Positions 52,402-61,020 of a DNA stretch of 64,000 nucleotides are shown here, piece after piece; within the stretch, counting starts at the first letter, position 1; each line of letters begins with the position of its first letter. Where the stretch lies: positions 496,001 through 560,000 of the forward strand of contig NZ_WKJI01000002.1 in assembly GCF_009674685.1 (NCBI RefSeq), given 5' to 3'. This stretch comes from Pedobacter puniceum (GTDB lineage: Bacteria; Bacteroidota; Bacteroidia; Sphingobacteriales; Sphingobacteriaceae). The position numbers and the translations under genes are program-made. The notes beneath the pieces are model-generated. The model was not told where the DNA came from. It saw only the letters and a program-made list of their open reading frames with translations, and did not search any database.

Positions 52402-53457
52402 ATGAGCGAGCAATTAAAAATTGGTATTTCTATAGGCGATGTAAATGGTATAGGTTTAGAGGTTATCATCAAAACTTTAATGGAGGCCGAGGTTTACAAA
52501 TATTGTACTCCTATAGTTTACGGGCATACCAAAGTTGCTTCTTTTCATAGAAAAGCAGCTGATATTCATGAATTTATTTTCCAGGTTGTCCCTGATGCTA
52601 GTCAGGCACATTATGGTAAACCTAACATGATTAATTGTTGGGAAGAAGATGTGAAAATAGAACTTGGTGTAGCTAATGAAACAGGTGGTAAATATGCTTT
52701 ATTGTCTTTGCAAAGAGCCACTGATGATTTAGTCTCTGGCAAAATTGATGCCTTAGTTACCGCTCCAATCAATAAACACAACATCCAAAGTGAGGAATTT
52801 AAATTTCCCGGCCATACAGAATTTATACAAGAAAAAGCTGGCGGACAGGATGCTTTAATGTTTATGATAAGCGAGAACTTTAAAGTAGGTGTAGTTACAG
52901 GGCACATCCCAGTGAAAGATATTGCTAGCCATATCACAGTAGAAAATATAGTTTCTAAGCTAAAGCTGATGAACCAATCTTTAAAAAATGATTTTTGGGT
53001 AGAAAAACCAAAAATTGCAGTTTTAGGATTAAACCCACACGCTGGAGATAATGGTTTACTAGGTAAAGAAGAACAAGAAATTATTATTCCGGCTATTGAG
53101 GCTGCCGCAGAAGCTGGTGTATTTGCTTTTGGTCCTTTCCCGGCCGATGGTTTTTTTGGCAACCAAGCCTATGCAAAATTTGATGCTGTTTTAGCCATGT
53201 ATCACGATCAAGGTCTGATTCCTTTCAAATCTATGAGTTTTAATAGCGGCGTTAACTTTACAGCAGGCTTACCGGTAGTAAGAACATCACCAGACCACGG
53301 TACCGGATATGACATTGCAGGTAAAAATTTAGCTGTACCAGCATCTTTCAGAGAAGCTTTATTTGCAGCTATTCATATTGTAAAAAGTAGAAGAGAACAG
53401 GCAGAACTAACTGCAAACACCCTAGCTTTTTCTAAAATGAGCCGAGATAGAGACTAA
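52402..53457 (+). CDS. pdxA: 4-hydroxythreonine-4-phosphate dehydrogenase
   Basis: This 351-residue PdxA has ISIGDVNGIGLEVIIKTL at the start, APINKHNIQSEEFKFPGHTEFI, then GLNPHAGDNGLLGKEEQ and MYHDQGLIPFKSMSFNSGVNFTAGLPVVRTSPDHGTG, with the metal-binding His residues and the substrate loop. It oxidises 4-phosphohydroxythreonine in pyridoxal 5-phosphate synthesis, working with PdxJ. Length is normal. It is followed by 120 bp without genes, then the rpmF-fab operon. Confidence 0.95.
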   Translation: MSEQLKIGISIGDVNGIGLEVIIKTLMEAEVYKYCTPIVYGHTKVASFHRKAADIHEFIFQVVPDASQAHYGKPNMINCWEEDVKIELGVANETGGKYALLSLQRATDDLVSGKIDALVTAPINKHNIQSEEFKFPGHTEFIQEKAGGQDALMFMISENFKVGVVTGHIPVKDIASHITVENIVSKLKLMNQSLKNDFWVEKPKIAVLGLNPHAGDNGLLGKEEQEIIIPAIEAAAEAGVFAFGPFPADGFFGNQAYAKFDAVLAMYHDQGLIPFKSMSFNSGVNFTAGLPVVRTSPDHGTGYDIAGKNLAVPASFREALFAAIHIVKSRREQAELTANTLAFSKMSRDRD

Positions 53458-53550
53458 AAAATAACCGCATTTTATACAAAGACGTTGTAAAAAGCTTTAG
53501 GGCAGAATCATACATTTTGAAAAAAACCTTTACAGCTTAATTATTTTTCC

Positions 53551-53558
53551 TAAATTTG
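53551..53558 (+). promoter_or_regulatory. Likely -7 box (TAAATTTG) for the DUF177-rpmF-plsX operon
   Basis: TAAATTTG matches the Bacteroidota TAnnTTTG -7 element 20 bp before the DUF177 start codon. Upstream, CTTTAC at 53528-53533 is a weak -33 candidate at a spacing of about 18 nt. It fits a promoter for the fatty-acid operon but is less certain than the two consensus matches elsewhere. Confidence 0.5.
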
Positions 53559-53577
53559 CAGGCTTAATTGTCGGACT

Positions 53578-54108
53578 TTGAAATTACTTAAACAATATTC
53601 GGTTCCGTTTACGGGGTTAAAGCTGGGTCTTCATCAATTCAATTTTGATGTTGATGGTGGCTTTTTCAAAGAGTTTGAATATTCGCTAGTTAAAAACGGC
53701 TTACTAAAAGTAGATCTTGTTTTAGATAGACAAGAAACTATGTTAGTATTAGATTTTCACATTACAGGGTTTATTTATCTGGATTGTGACCGTTGTTTAG
53801 CAGAATATCCTCAAACAATTGATACACGTGATAGACTCATCGCTAAATTCTCTCAAGAAGATGATTTAGACGAGACAGACGAAGTTATTGTTTTAACAAA
53901 AAATGATGTTGAAGTTGATACTTCAACTTTCATTTATGAAATGATTACCCTGGCAGCTCCATACATTAACATGTGTGATAATCCAGGAAATACTGATGCT
54001 TGTGATAAAGAAATGATTGCAAAGTTACAAGAACTATCAGCAGAAGACAGTGAAGATAACGGTGATGTAGATCCCCGTTGGGCAGCTTTAAAGAATATCA
54101 AAAAATAA
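53578..54108 (+). CDS. YceD/DUF177-family protein
   Basis: This 176-residue protein begins at a TTG (53578, reading KLLKQYSVPFTGLKLGLHQF). It belongs to the DUF177 family (YceD): FIYLDCDRCLAEYPQTIDT holds the conserved C-x2-C, and YINMCDNPGNTDACD with ENGDVDPRWAAL ends it. In many bacteria it is encoded just before rpmF; the plant homologue affects 23S rRNA maturation. It sits 17 bp ahead of rpmF here. The TTG start and the TAAATTTG box upstream fit this start. Confidence 0.85.
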   Translation: MKLLKQYSVPFTGLKLGLHQFNFDVDGGFFKEFEYSLVKNGLLKVDLVLDRQETMLVLDFHITGFIYLDCDRCLAEYPQTIDTRDRLIAKFSQEDDLDETDEVIVLTKNDVEVDTSTFIYEMITLAAPYINMCDNPGNTDACDKEMIAKLQELSAEDSEDNGDVDPRWAALKNIKK

Positions 54109-54125
54109 TTAAAAAATAGGAAAAA

Positions 54126-54317
54126 ATGGCACATCCAAAGCGTAAAATATCAAAATCTAGAAGAGATAAAAGAAGAACGCACTATAAAGCAGAAGCTCCA
54201 TCATTATGGACTTGTAAAGAAACTGGTGCAGTTCATTTGCCACACAGAGCCTACAATGTAGACGGTAATCTTTACTACAAGGGTAAACTTCTTATCGAGA
54301 ATACTACAATAGCTTAA
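54126..54317 (+). CDS. rpmF: 50S ribosomal protein L32
   Basis: This is a 63-residue L32 with the classic start [20 protein letters not shown], rich in Lys/Arg for rRNA contact. The zinc Cys pairs of some L32 forms are reduced here: only one Cys ([15 protein letters not shown]) remains, so this is the zinc-free (C-minus) type. It is part of the large ribosomal subunit. It is followed by a 17-bp inverted repeat before plsX, which may thin out the mRNA of the downstream genes. Confidence 0.95.
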   Translation: MAHPKRKISKSRRDKRRTHYKAEAPSLWTCKETGAVHLPHRAYNVDGNLYYKGKLLIENTTIA

Positions 54318-54332
54318 GTATTTTCAAGCATG

Positions 54333-54390
54333 AAAAACTTTTATACAATAATAAATGGCTTTTTAACCTTAAAATTGTATAAAAGTTTTT
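54333..54390 (+). terminator. Long inverted repeat between rpmF and plsX (attenuator-like)
   Basis: AAAAACTTTTATACAAT (54333-54349) and its exact complement (54374-54390) form a perfect 17-bp stem with a 24-nt loop, followed by a T residue run. It starts 16 bp after the rpmF stop. It resembles a partial terminator that would lower expression of plsX-fabH-acc relative to the ribosomal gene. Confidence 0.55.
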
Positions 54391-54418
54391 TGTTTCCATT
54401 TAAAAGCAGATTATTCTT

Positions 54419-55357
54419 ATGAAAATTGGCTTAGATATAATGGGTGGCGATTATGCGCCCAAAGCAACAGTATTGGGTGCCATTGAGGCTTATAAACAAC
54501 TCAAAGAAGGCCAAAAGTTAGTTCTTATCGGAGATAGAACTTTCATAGATCCCATTCTTAAGGATAATAATTTTAATCCAGACCTCTTTCAAATTATCCA
54601 CACAACAGAGGTAATTGGTATGGGAGAACACCCAACCAAAGCAATAGTACAAAAACCAAATTCGAGCATTTCTTTAGGTTTCTCTCTTTTGAAAGATGGA
54701 GAAATAGACTCTTTTGCTTCTGCTGGTAATACCGGTGCCATGTTGGTAGGCGCAATGTTTAGCGTTAAAACAGTTCCTGGAGTTATCAGACCTGCAATTG
54801 CCTCTATTGTTCCTAAAGTTAAAGGTGGATGCGGTATTTTGTTAGATGTTGGTGCCAATGCAGACTGCAAACCAGATACTTTATTACAATTTGGTATACT
54901 AGGAAGCATTTATGCAGAGCATATCTATAATATTGCGAATGCAAAAGTTGGATTAATGAATATTGGCGAAGAGGAAGAAAAAGGTAATCTGTTAACACAG
55001 GCCAGTTATACCCTCATGAAAGAAACCGAATTGCTTAATTTCATTGGTAACATAGAAGGCAGAGACCTCTTTAATGATAAAGCTGATGTAATTGTTTGTG
55101 ATGGTTTTACTGGTAATGTTGTCTTAAAACTTGCTGAATCTTTTTATGTATTAACGCTTAAAAAGGGCATGAAAGACGAGTTTTTTGATAGGTTCAACTA
55201 CGAACAATACGGAGGTAGCCCTATTTTAGGCGTTAATGCTCCGGTTATCATCGGACATGGTATATCAAGCCCAGAAGCAATTAAAAATATGGTTTTACTT
55301 TCAAGAGATATGATTGAAACAAAAATCATTGACAAATTTAAAGTTGCCTTCAACTAA
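54419..55357 (+). CDS. plsX: Phosphate acyltransferase PlsX
   Basis: This 312-residue PlsX begins MKIGLDIMGGDYAPKATVLG. It has HTTEVIGMGEHPTKAI, SAGNTGAMLVGAMF, LDVGANADCKP and VCDGFTGNVVLKLAES, typical of the family. It makes acyl-phosphate from acyl-ACP for PlsY in phosphatidic-acid synthesis. It follows rpmF and precedes fabH with 18 bp between, as in many bacteria, and is cytoplasmic or membrane-peripheral. Confidence 0.95.
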   Translation: MKIGLDIMGGDYAPKATVLGAIEAYKQLKEGQKLVLIGDRTFIDPILKDNNFNPDLFQIIHTTEVIGMGEHPTKAIVQKPNSSISLGFSLLKDGEIDSFASAGNTGAMLVGAMFSVKTVPGVIRPAIASIVPKVKGGCGILLDVGANADCKPDTLLQFGILGSIYAEHIYNIANAKVGLMNIGEEEEKGNLLTQASYTLMKETELLNFIGNIEGRDLFNDKADVIVCDGFTGNVVLKLAESFYVLTLKKGMKDEFFDRFNYEQYGGSPILGVNAPVIIGHGISSPEAIKNMVLLSRDMIETKIIDKFKVAFN

Positions 55358-55375
55358 ATCTAATAACACCAAAAT

Positions 55376-56371
55376 ATGAGTAAAATTCATGCTGCTATAA
55401 CAGCAGTTAATGGTTACGTACCTGATTATATTTTAACAAACCAGGAACTGGAAACCATGGTTGATACCAACGACGAATGGATTACCACCCGTACAGGTAT
55501 TAAAGAGAGAAGAATACAAAAAGGAGAAGGCCTTGCAACTTCAGATATGGCAGTACCTGCCGTAGAAGGTCTTCTAAAAAAGAGAGGAATATCAGCAGAA
55601 GAAATTGATTTAATTATTTTCTGTACCTCAACCCCTGATATGCCTTTTCCAGCTACAGCAAATATTTTAGCTGATAAAATTGGTGCTGTTAACGCTTGGG
55701 GATATGATTTACAAGCTGCTTGCTCTGGTTTTATATTTGGTTTATCTACCGGAGCTCAGTTTATTGAGTCTGGCAAGCACAAAAAAGTTTTAGTAGTAGG
55801 TGGTGATAAAATGTCTTCTATCATCAATTACGAAGACCGTACAACCTGTATCATTTTTGGAGATGGTTGCGGATGCGCACTTTTAGAACCTAATGACGAG
55901 GGATTAGGAATTATAGATTCTATCCTAAAAAGTGATGGTGCTGGAAGAAACTTCTTAAACCTAAAAGCAGGAGGTTCTTTAAAACCTGCTAGCTATGAAA
56001 CCATAGATAATAAAGAACATTACGCTTACCAAGAAGGACAAACTGTTTTTAAATTTGCAGTTACCAATATGGCCAATGTTGCAGCAGAAATTATGGAAAA
56101 AAATAACCTTACCTCTGATGACATTGCATGGTTAGTGCCTCACCAAGCTAATAAAAGAATTATAGATGCTACAGCAAACCGTATGGGTGTGGGTCCTGAA
56201 AAAGTTATGATTAACATAGAAAAGTACGGAAACACTACAAATGGTACCATAGCTTTATGTTTATGGGAATGGGAAAGCAAACTTAAAAAAGGCGATAATG
56301 TGATATTAGCAGCCTTTGGAGGCGGTTTCACCTGGGGCTCGGTATATTTGAAATGGGCATATAATGCTTAA
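55376..56371 (+). CDS. fabH: 3-oxoacyl-ACP synthase III (KAS III, FabH)
   Basis: This 331-residue FabH has catalytic Cys116 in [13 protein letters not shown], His in [10 protein letters not shown], and Asn in [12 protein letters not shown], followed by [14 protein letters not shown] at the end. It condenses acetyl-CoA (or branched acyl-CoA, common in this phylum) with malonyl-ACP to start fatty acid synthesis. Located between plsX and accB. The branched-starter preference is general knowledge of the phylum, not read from the sequence. Length is normal. Confidence 0.95.
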   Translation: MSKIHAAITAVNGYVPDYILTNQELETMVDTNDEWITTRTGIKERRIQKGEGLATSDMAVPAVEGLLKKRGISAEEIDLIIFCTSTPDMPFPATANILADKIGAVNAWGYDLQAACSGFIFGLSTGAQFIESGKHKKVLVVGGDKMSSIINYEDRTTCIIFGDGCGCALLEPNDEGLGIIDSILKSDGAGRNFLNLKAGGSLKPASYETIDNKEHYAYQEGQTVFKFAVTNMANVAAEIMEKNNLTSDDIAWLVPHQANKRIIDATANRMGVGPEKVMINIEKYGNTTNGTIALCLWEWESKLKKGDNVILAAFGGGFTWGSVYLKWAYNA

Positions 56372-56439
56372 TTTAAATAAGAGATTACTATATTAGATTT
56401 TTTTTTAAATAAACTTAACACTAATAAAAACCTATATCA

Positions 56440-56925
56440 ATGGGAATGGATATTAAACAAATTCAAGATCTGATCAAGTTCGTATCAAAATCAGGTGTGA
56501 ATGAAGTGTCAATAGAAGAGCAAGACTTTAAAATTACAATAAAAACCAATCAAGAGCCTACTTTTGTAGCTGCACAACCACAGCAACAAATTGTAGCTCA
56601 GGTTCCTGCGGCAGCTCCGGCTCCAGCAGCGGCAGCTCCGGCAGCAGCAGCTCCAGCACCAGTTGCTAGTGATGATACTTCAAAATACATTACTGTAAAA
56701 TCTCCAATGATTGGTACTTTCTACCGTTCATCAAACCCAGAAAAACCATCTTTTGTAAATGTAGGAGATGAGGTTTCTGCTGGTCAGGTAGTTTGTATTA
56801 TAGAAGCAATGAAACTATTTAATGAAATAGAATCTGAAGTTTCTGGTCGTATAGTTAAAGTTTTGGTTGAAAACGCACAACCTGTTGAGTACGATCAACC
56901 TTTATTCTTAGTAGAACCTATTTAA
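56440..56925 (+). CDS. accB: Biotin carboxyl carrier protein of acetyl-CoA carboxylase
   Basis: This is a 161-residue BCCP. An N-terminal helix and strand (about 1-40) are followed by a long Pro/Ala linker (about 52-76). The biotinyl domain is at 82-160, with biotin-accepting Lys125 in [10 protein letters not shown]. It carries CO2 as carboxybiotin between AccC and AccA/D. It precedes accC by 79 bp. The repeated GCAGCTCC-like codons in the linker make it GC-richer than its surroundings, a normal effect of the Ala/Pro run. Confidence 0.95.
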   Translation: MGMDIKQIQDLIKFVSKSGVNEVSIEEQDFKITIKTNQEPTFVAAQPQQQIVAQVPAAAPAPAAAAPAAAAPAPVASDDTSKYITVKSPMIGTFYRSSNPEKPSFVNVGDEVSAGQVVCIIEAMKLFNEIESEVSGRIVKVLVENAQPVEYDQPLFLVEPI

Positions 56926-57004
56926 TCAATTTGTCCAAATAAGCAAGAAAGAATTTGCCTTTGGAAGAAAATTAACTTATTGATTATCGACAAATTGAAT
57001 ACTC

Positions 57005-58345
57005 ATGTTTAAAAAAATACTAATTGCCAATCGTGGAGAAATAGCATTACGTATCATACGTACATGTAAAGAAATGGGCATTAAAACTGTTGCTGTATAC
57101 TCTACGGCAGATAGAGATAGCCTTCACGTAAGATTTGCTGATGAAGCTGTTTGTATTGGCCCACCTCCAAGTAAAGATTCATATTTAAATATCCCAAATA
57201 TTATTTCTGCTGCCGAAGTTACCAATGCAGATGCTATACACCCAGGTTACGGATTTTTATCAGAAAATGCTAAATTTTCTGCTATATGTGCCGAGTATGG
57301 TATCAAATTTATTGGTGCAACCGCAGACCAGATTAATAGTATGGGCGATAAAGCATCAGCAAAAGAAACCATGAAAAATGCTGGTGTACCTACTATACCA
57401 GGTTCAGAAGGTTTAGTTGCCGATTTAAAATCAGGAATTGCAACTGCTAATGAAATTGGTTATCCGGTTATCTTAAAAGCAACTGCCGGCGGTGGTGGCC
57501 GTGGTATGCGTGTAGTTTGGAATGATGAAGAATTTGAACCAGCTTGGGATTCTGCCCGTCAGGAATCAGGTGCTGCTTTTGGTAACGATGGTTTATATCT
57601 TGAAAAATATATAGAAGACCCACGTCACATTGAAATCCAAGTTATTGGAGACCAATACGGAAAAGTTTGTCATCTTTCAGAAAGAGATTGCTCTATACAA
57701 AGACGTCACCAAAAATTAGTTGAAGAGGCTCCTTCTCCATTCATGACACCAGAGTTACGTGAAAGAATGGGTAAAGCAGCTATCGCTGGTGCACAAGCGG
57801 TAAAATATGAAGGCGCAGGTACTGTAGAATTTTTGGTTGATAAACACCGTAATTTCTACTTCATGGAGATGAATACACGTATCCAGGTAGAGCACCCGGT
57901 AACAGAAGAAGTTATCAATTTTGATTTAATTAAAGAACAGATAAAAGTTGCTGCAGGTATTCCTATCTCAGGAAAATCTTATGAGCCAACTATGCATGCA
58001 ATTGAATGCCGTATCAATGCAGAGGATCCATTCAATAATTTCAGACCATCACCTGGTAAAATCACACATTTCCACTCACCAGGCGGACATGGAGTTAGAA
58101 TAGATACTCACGTTTATGCAGGTTATACTATTCCTCCGAATTACGACTCTATGATAGCTAAGATTATTTGCGTGGCACAAACACGTGAAGAAGCTTTAAA
58201 TACCATGGAAAGAGCTTTAAGCGAATTTGTAATTGAAGGTATTAAAACTACAATACCATTCCACCTGAAACTATTAAAAGACCCTAATTTTAGAGCTGGT
58301 AACTTTACTACTAAGTTTATGGAGTCTTTTGAATTTTCTGAGTAG
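57005..58345 (+). CDS. accC: Biotin carboxylase subunit of acetyl-CoA carboxylase
   Basis: This 446-residue AccC has [20 protein letters not shown] at the N-terminus, [18 protein letters not shown], the ATP-grasp glycine loop [35 protein letters not shown], and [17 protein letters not shown] with the catalytic Glu and Arg. It carboxylates biotin on AccB using ATP and bicarbonate. Length is normal. Together with accB it forms the end of the rpmF-fab operon, closed by the terminator at 58369-58410. Confidence 0.95.
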   Translation: MFKKILIANRGEIALRIIRTCKEMGIKTVAVYSTADRDSLHVRFADEAVCIGPPPSKDSYLNIPNIISAAEVTNADAIHPGYGFLSENAKFSAICAEYGIKFIGATADQINSMGDKASAKETMKNAGVPTIPGSEGLVADLKSGIATANEIGYPVILKATAGGGGRGMRVVWNDEEFEPAWDSARQESGAAFGNDGLYLEKYIEDPRHIEIQVIGDQYGKVCHLSERDCSIQRRHQKLVEEAPSPFMTPELRERMGKAAIAGAQAVKYEGAGTVEFLVDKHRNFYFMEMNTRIQVEHPVTEEVINFDLIKEQIKVAAGIPISGKSYEPTMHAIECRINAEDPFNNFRPSPGKITHFHSPGGHGVRIDTHVYAGYTIPPNYDSMIAKIICVAQTREEALNTMERALSEFVIEGIKTTIPFHLKLLKDPNFRAGNFTTKFMESFEFSE

Positions 58346-58368
58346 ATTTAAATAATTTTTATTTATAC

Positions 58369-58410
58369 AAATACCATTCTGATTATAAAACAGAATGGTA
58401 TTTTTGTTTT
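58369..58410 (+). terminator. Terminator of the fab/acc operon
   Basis: The perfect 13-bp stem AAATACCATTCTG / CAGAATGGTATTT with a 9-nt loop is followed by TTGTTTT. It starts 23 bp after accC. tatC starts at 58414, only 4 bp past it, so tatC may be read through or have its own start site within the hairpin. Confidence 0.8.
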
Positions 58411-58413
58411 CGT

Positions 58414-59292
58414 ATGGCAAAAGAGAGAAAAAAAGATTTAGTTGAAGCTATTAAGCAGAAAGGTAAAACTATAGAGGCAGAAATGTCTTTCTTTGATCAT
58501 ATTGAAGTTTTAAGATGGCACTTAATACGCTCGGCTGTAGCCATTGTGATTTTAACTATACTTGCCTTCGCTTACTATGATTTTCTTTTTGACATCATCA
58601 TCATGGGCCCAAAACGTCCTGATTTTTGGACTTACCAGATGATGTGTAAAATTGGAGAACGTTTTAATTTAGGCCCTGATTTTTGCATCACTGAAATTCC
58701 TGGAAAAATTATCAATACAGAAATGGCTGGGCAGTTTACGTTACAGTTAAACTCATCTTTACTGATGGGTATAACTCTGGGTTTTCCTTATTTGCTATGG
58801 GAGATATGGCGTTTCGTAAAACCTGCATTACATGAAAATGAGCGTAAATCGGCCAGTGGTTTTGTTTTCTACGCTAGCATGCTATTTCTAATAGGAGTTT
58901 TATTTGGTTACTACATTATTGCCCCACTTTCTGTTAACTTCTTAACTAATTATACTGTTTCAGAAATTATAGAAAATACCATCACTATAGATTCCTACTT
59001 ATCATCTGTAGCCACGTTAACTTTAGGTAGTGGCGTAGTATTTGAGTTACCTATTGTGATTTATATCTTATCTAAACTAGGTATCATGACACCGCAATTT
59101 ATGCGTGAAAAAAGAAGATATGCAGTGGTTTTAATTTTAATTATTGCCGCCATTGTAACGCCTACACCTGATATATTAACCATGTTGACCGTAAGTTTCC
59201 CGCTATTTTTATTGTATGAAATAAGTATAGGCGTATCTGGCAGGGTTAATAAAAAGAGATTAAAAGAAGAACAAGAGTTTTACGCAAATTAA
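58414..59292 (+). CDS. tatC: Sec-independent translocase protein TatC
   Basis: This 292-residue membrane protein has six helices and the TatC signatures: EMSFFDHIEVLRWHLIRS with the conserved F-x-H-I-E-x-L-R, then NSSLLMGITLGFPYLLWEIWRFVKPALHENERK, and IAAIVTPTPDILTMLTVSFPLFLLYE. It is the receptor of twin-arginine signals and forms the translocase with TatA, which is not in this window. The longer N-terminus (KDLVEAIKQKGKTIEAE) is common in Bacteroidota. Two exported Gfo/Idh/MocA proteins with RR motifs lie within 4 kb. Confidence 0.93.
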   Translation: MAKERKKDLVEAIKQKGKTIEAEMSFFDHIEVLRWHLIRSAVAIVILTILAFAYYDFLFDIIIMGPKRPDFWTYQMMCKIGERFNLGPDFCITEIPGKIINTEMAGQFTLQLNSSLLMGITLGFPYLLWEIWRFVKPALHENERKSASGFVFYASMLFLIGVLFGYYIIAPLSVNFLTNYTVSEIIENTITIDSYLSSVATLTLGSGVVFELPIVIYILSKLGIMTPQFMREKRRYAVVLILIIAAIVTPTPDILTMLTVSFPLFLLYEISIGVSGRVNKKRLKEEQEFYAN

Positions 59293-59298
59293 TAATAT

Positions 59299-59733
59299 AT
59301 GAAAATTGCCATAGGAGCAGACCACGCAGGTTTTAATTATAAAGGACAAATTATTCCTTACTTAAACTCCTTACCCCAAATTACAGAAGTAAAAGACTTT
59401 GGTACCTATTCATCAGATTCTGCAGATTATCCTGATTTTGCACATCCTACAGCAGATGCAGTAGAAAGTGGGGCTTATGATTTAGGTATTTTAATTTGTG
59501 GTAGCGCTAATGGCGTAGCCATAACTGCTAATAAACACCAAGGAATAAGAGCTGCCATTTGTTGGGAAGTTGAACTAGCAAAACTTGCAAGAGCGCATAA
59601 CAACGCTAATATTGTTTGTATTCCTGAGCGTTTTATTTCTATTGATTTGGCTAAACAAATTATTGATGCTTTCTTAGCTACAGAATTTGAAGGTGGCAGG
59701 CATGCTAATAGAGTAGGGAAAATATCCTGCTAA
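59299..59733 (+). CDS. rpiB: Ribose-5-phosphate isomerase B
   Basis: This 144-residue RpiB has AIGADHAGFNYKGQI at the start, YPDFAHPTADAV, ILICGSANGVAITANKHQGIRAA with the catalytic Cys and the GSANG loop (TGxG-like), and HANRVGKIS at the end. It interconverts ribose- and ribulose-5-phosphate in the pentose phosphate pathway. It follows tatC by 6 bp and is closed by the bidirectional terminator 59743-59783. Confidence 0.93.
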   Translation: MKIAIGADHAGFNYKGQIIPYLNSLPQITEVKDFGTYSSDSADYPDFAHPTADAVESGAYDLGILICGSANGVAITANKHQGIRAAICWEVELAKLARAHNNANIVCIPERFISIDLAKQIIDAFLATEFEGGRHANRVGKISC

Positions 59734-59742
59734 AAAACATGA

Positions 59743-59783
59743 TAAAAAAAAATCCTGCTTGTAACAAGCAGGATTTTTTTTAT
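59743..59783. terminator. Bidirectional terminator between rpiB and a Gfo/Idh/MocA gene
   Basis: The perfect 11-bp stem AATCCTGCTTG / CAAGCAGGATT with loop TAA (59751-59775) has an A-run before and a T-run after. It ends rpiB on the plus strand and the Gfo/Idh/MocA gene on the minus strand; the stop codon of the latter (59780-59782) lies in the T-run. Confidence 0.85.
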
Positions 59784-60982
59784 GCAAATACATCATATTC
59801 TTTTTGCCAGTATTGTATTTTTCTGTTGTACATAGCTTCATTGGCTAAATGTACACAGATAGCAGTGGTAGCACCCGTTAAAACATTAGACGGAGGATTT
59901 TTCTTAGTTACTATACAATCAAAAAAATCTTTTAAGGCATACCAAGTTCCATCTTTACTTTTATCAGCTTCAATAGGTATTCCACCGTCTTTATTCCAAA
60001 CAATTTTTGTAGCACCGGTAACACCATCAACGGTTTCTAACTCTGCTTTTGTTTCCTTTTCGGGATAAAAAACTCCTTGATTCATCAATAAAGAAACGCT
60101 GCCTTTAGTGCCTTTTAATTTAAACAAATAGCCATCTCTAGCATTAGCGCAGGTAGCACCGTAATTACCAATCATCCCATCTTTATCATATCTAAAAGTT
60201 GCTTGCACATTATCAAACGTCTCTCGTCCGTCTTTATAATAATCTACACCACCTGTGGCATAAACTTCGGTAGGGTGTGTATCAAAAGCCCAATTGATAA
60301 AATCTATTTGGTGAGAAAGTAATTCTGCAGCTAAACCACCAGAATACTCCTTGTACATACGCCAATTGATTTTTCTTTCTAAAGATGGCTCAGGTACAGG
60401 TCTACGCCAATTCCAGTTTCTATCCCACCTACAGTCTATCTGCGTTACTTTACCTAAGTAGCCCTTATCAATCATCTCTTTCACTTTAAAATAAAGTGGT
60501 GTGTAACGGTATTGATGCCCAACTTGTAACGTTAAATTTGGATGCAAAGCCTTAGCCTTTACCAAATCTAAAGCTTGTGAGATATTGTAAGTCATTGCTT
60601 TTTCTAAATACACATGCTTACCTGCTTTTAAAGCCGCTAAAGCAATATCATAATGTGCATTAAGAGAAGTAGCAATAAGTACAGCTTGTACATCAGCTTC
60701 AGCTAAAAGCCTTTTATAATCTTTGTAAGAAGCAATTTTTTCTCCACCTAATAACTTTTGCGTAGCTGCTAGTCTAAAATCTAAGGTATCGCAGATAGCA
60801 GTCACTTTAAATTGTTCTTTTAGTTCCTGCATCACTTGAATGAGACCATTACCCCTATCTCCACAACCTATTACAGCAACCTTTAAAGGAGTATTTGCAG
60901 CAAAAGCATGTAATAGCTCTCGCTGCATAAGTAATCCTCCGGTTACTATACCTGTCTTCTTAATAAAATTTCTTCTTAGCAT
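59780..60982 (-). CDS. Exported Gfo/Idh/MocA-family oxidoreductase (Tat)
   Basis: This is a 400-residue protein with a twin-arginine signal (MLRRNFIKKTGIVTGGLL). The NAD(P)-binding fold is VAVIGCGDRGNGLIQVM, followed by GKHVYLEKAMTYN with the conserved EK dyad of the family. The C-terminal domain (GLAAELLSHQIDFINWAFD) is of the alpha/beta Gfo type, and a His in LLSHQIDF is probably catalytic. Such periplasmic proteins oxidise or isomerise sugars. It is followed by a terminator and preceded by the 61021-62373 gene. Confidence 0.88.
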   Translation of the reverse strand: MLRRNFIKKTGIVTGGLLMQRELLHAFAANTPLKVAVIGCGDRGNGLIQVMQELKEQFKVTAICDTLDFRLAATQKLLGGEKIASYKDYKRLLAEADVQAVLIATSLNAHYDIALAALKAGKHVYLEKAMTYNISQALDLVKAKALHPNLTLQVGHQYRYTPLYFKVKEMIDKGYLGKVTQIDCRWDRNWNWRRPVPEPSLERKINWRMYKEYSGGLAAELLSHQIDFINWAFDTHPTEVYATGGVDYYKDGRETFDNVQATFRYDKDGMIGNYGATCANARDGYLFKLKGTKGSVSLLMNQGVFYPEKETKAELETVDGVTGATKIVWNKDGGIPIEADKSKDGTWYALKDFFDCIVTKKNPPSNVLTGATTAICVHLANEAMYNRKIQYWQKEYDVFA

Positions 60983-61020
60983 TTCTAAGTATGATTAACG
61001 ATAGCTATGAAAAAGTATTA

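Noticed and set aside
52611-53162. A 183-codon frame on the minus strand across pdxA
   Set aside because: It lies wholly inside the well-supported pdxA gene, has a low-complexity Ser/Pro/Lys composition, and shows no family match. It is an antisense shadow.
56590-56670. Repetitive GC-rich segment inside accB as a possible insertion or repeat element
   Set aside because: It encodes the normal Pro/Ala linker of BCCP and is explained by codon composition.
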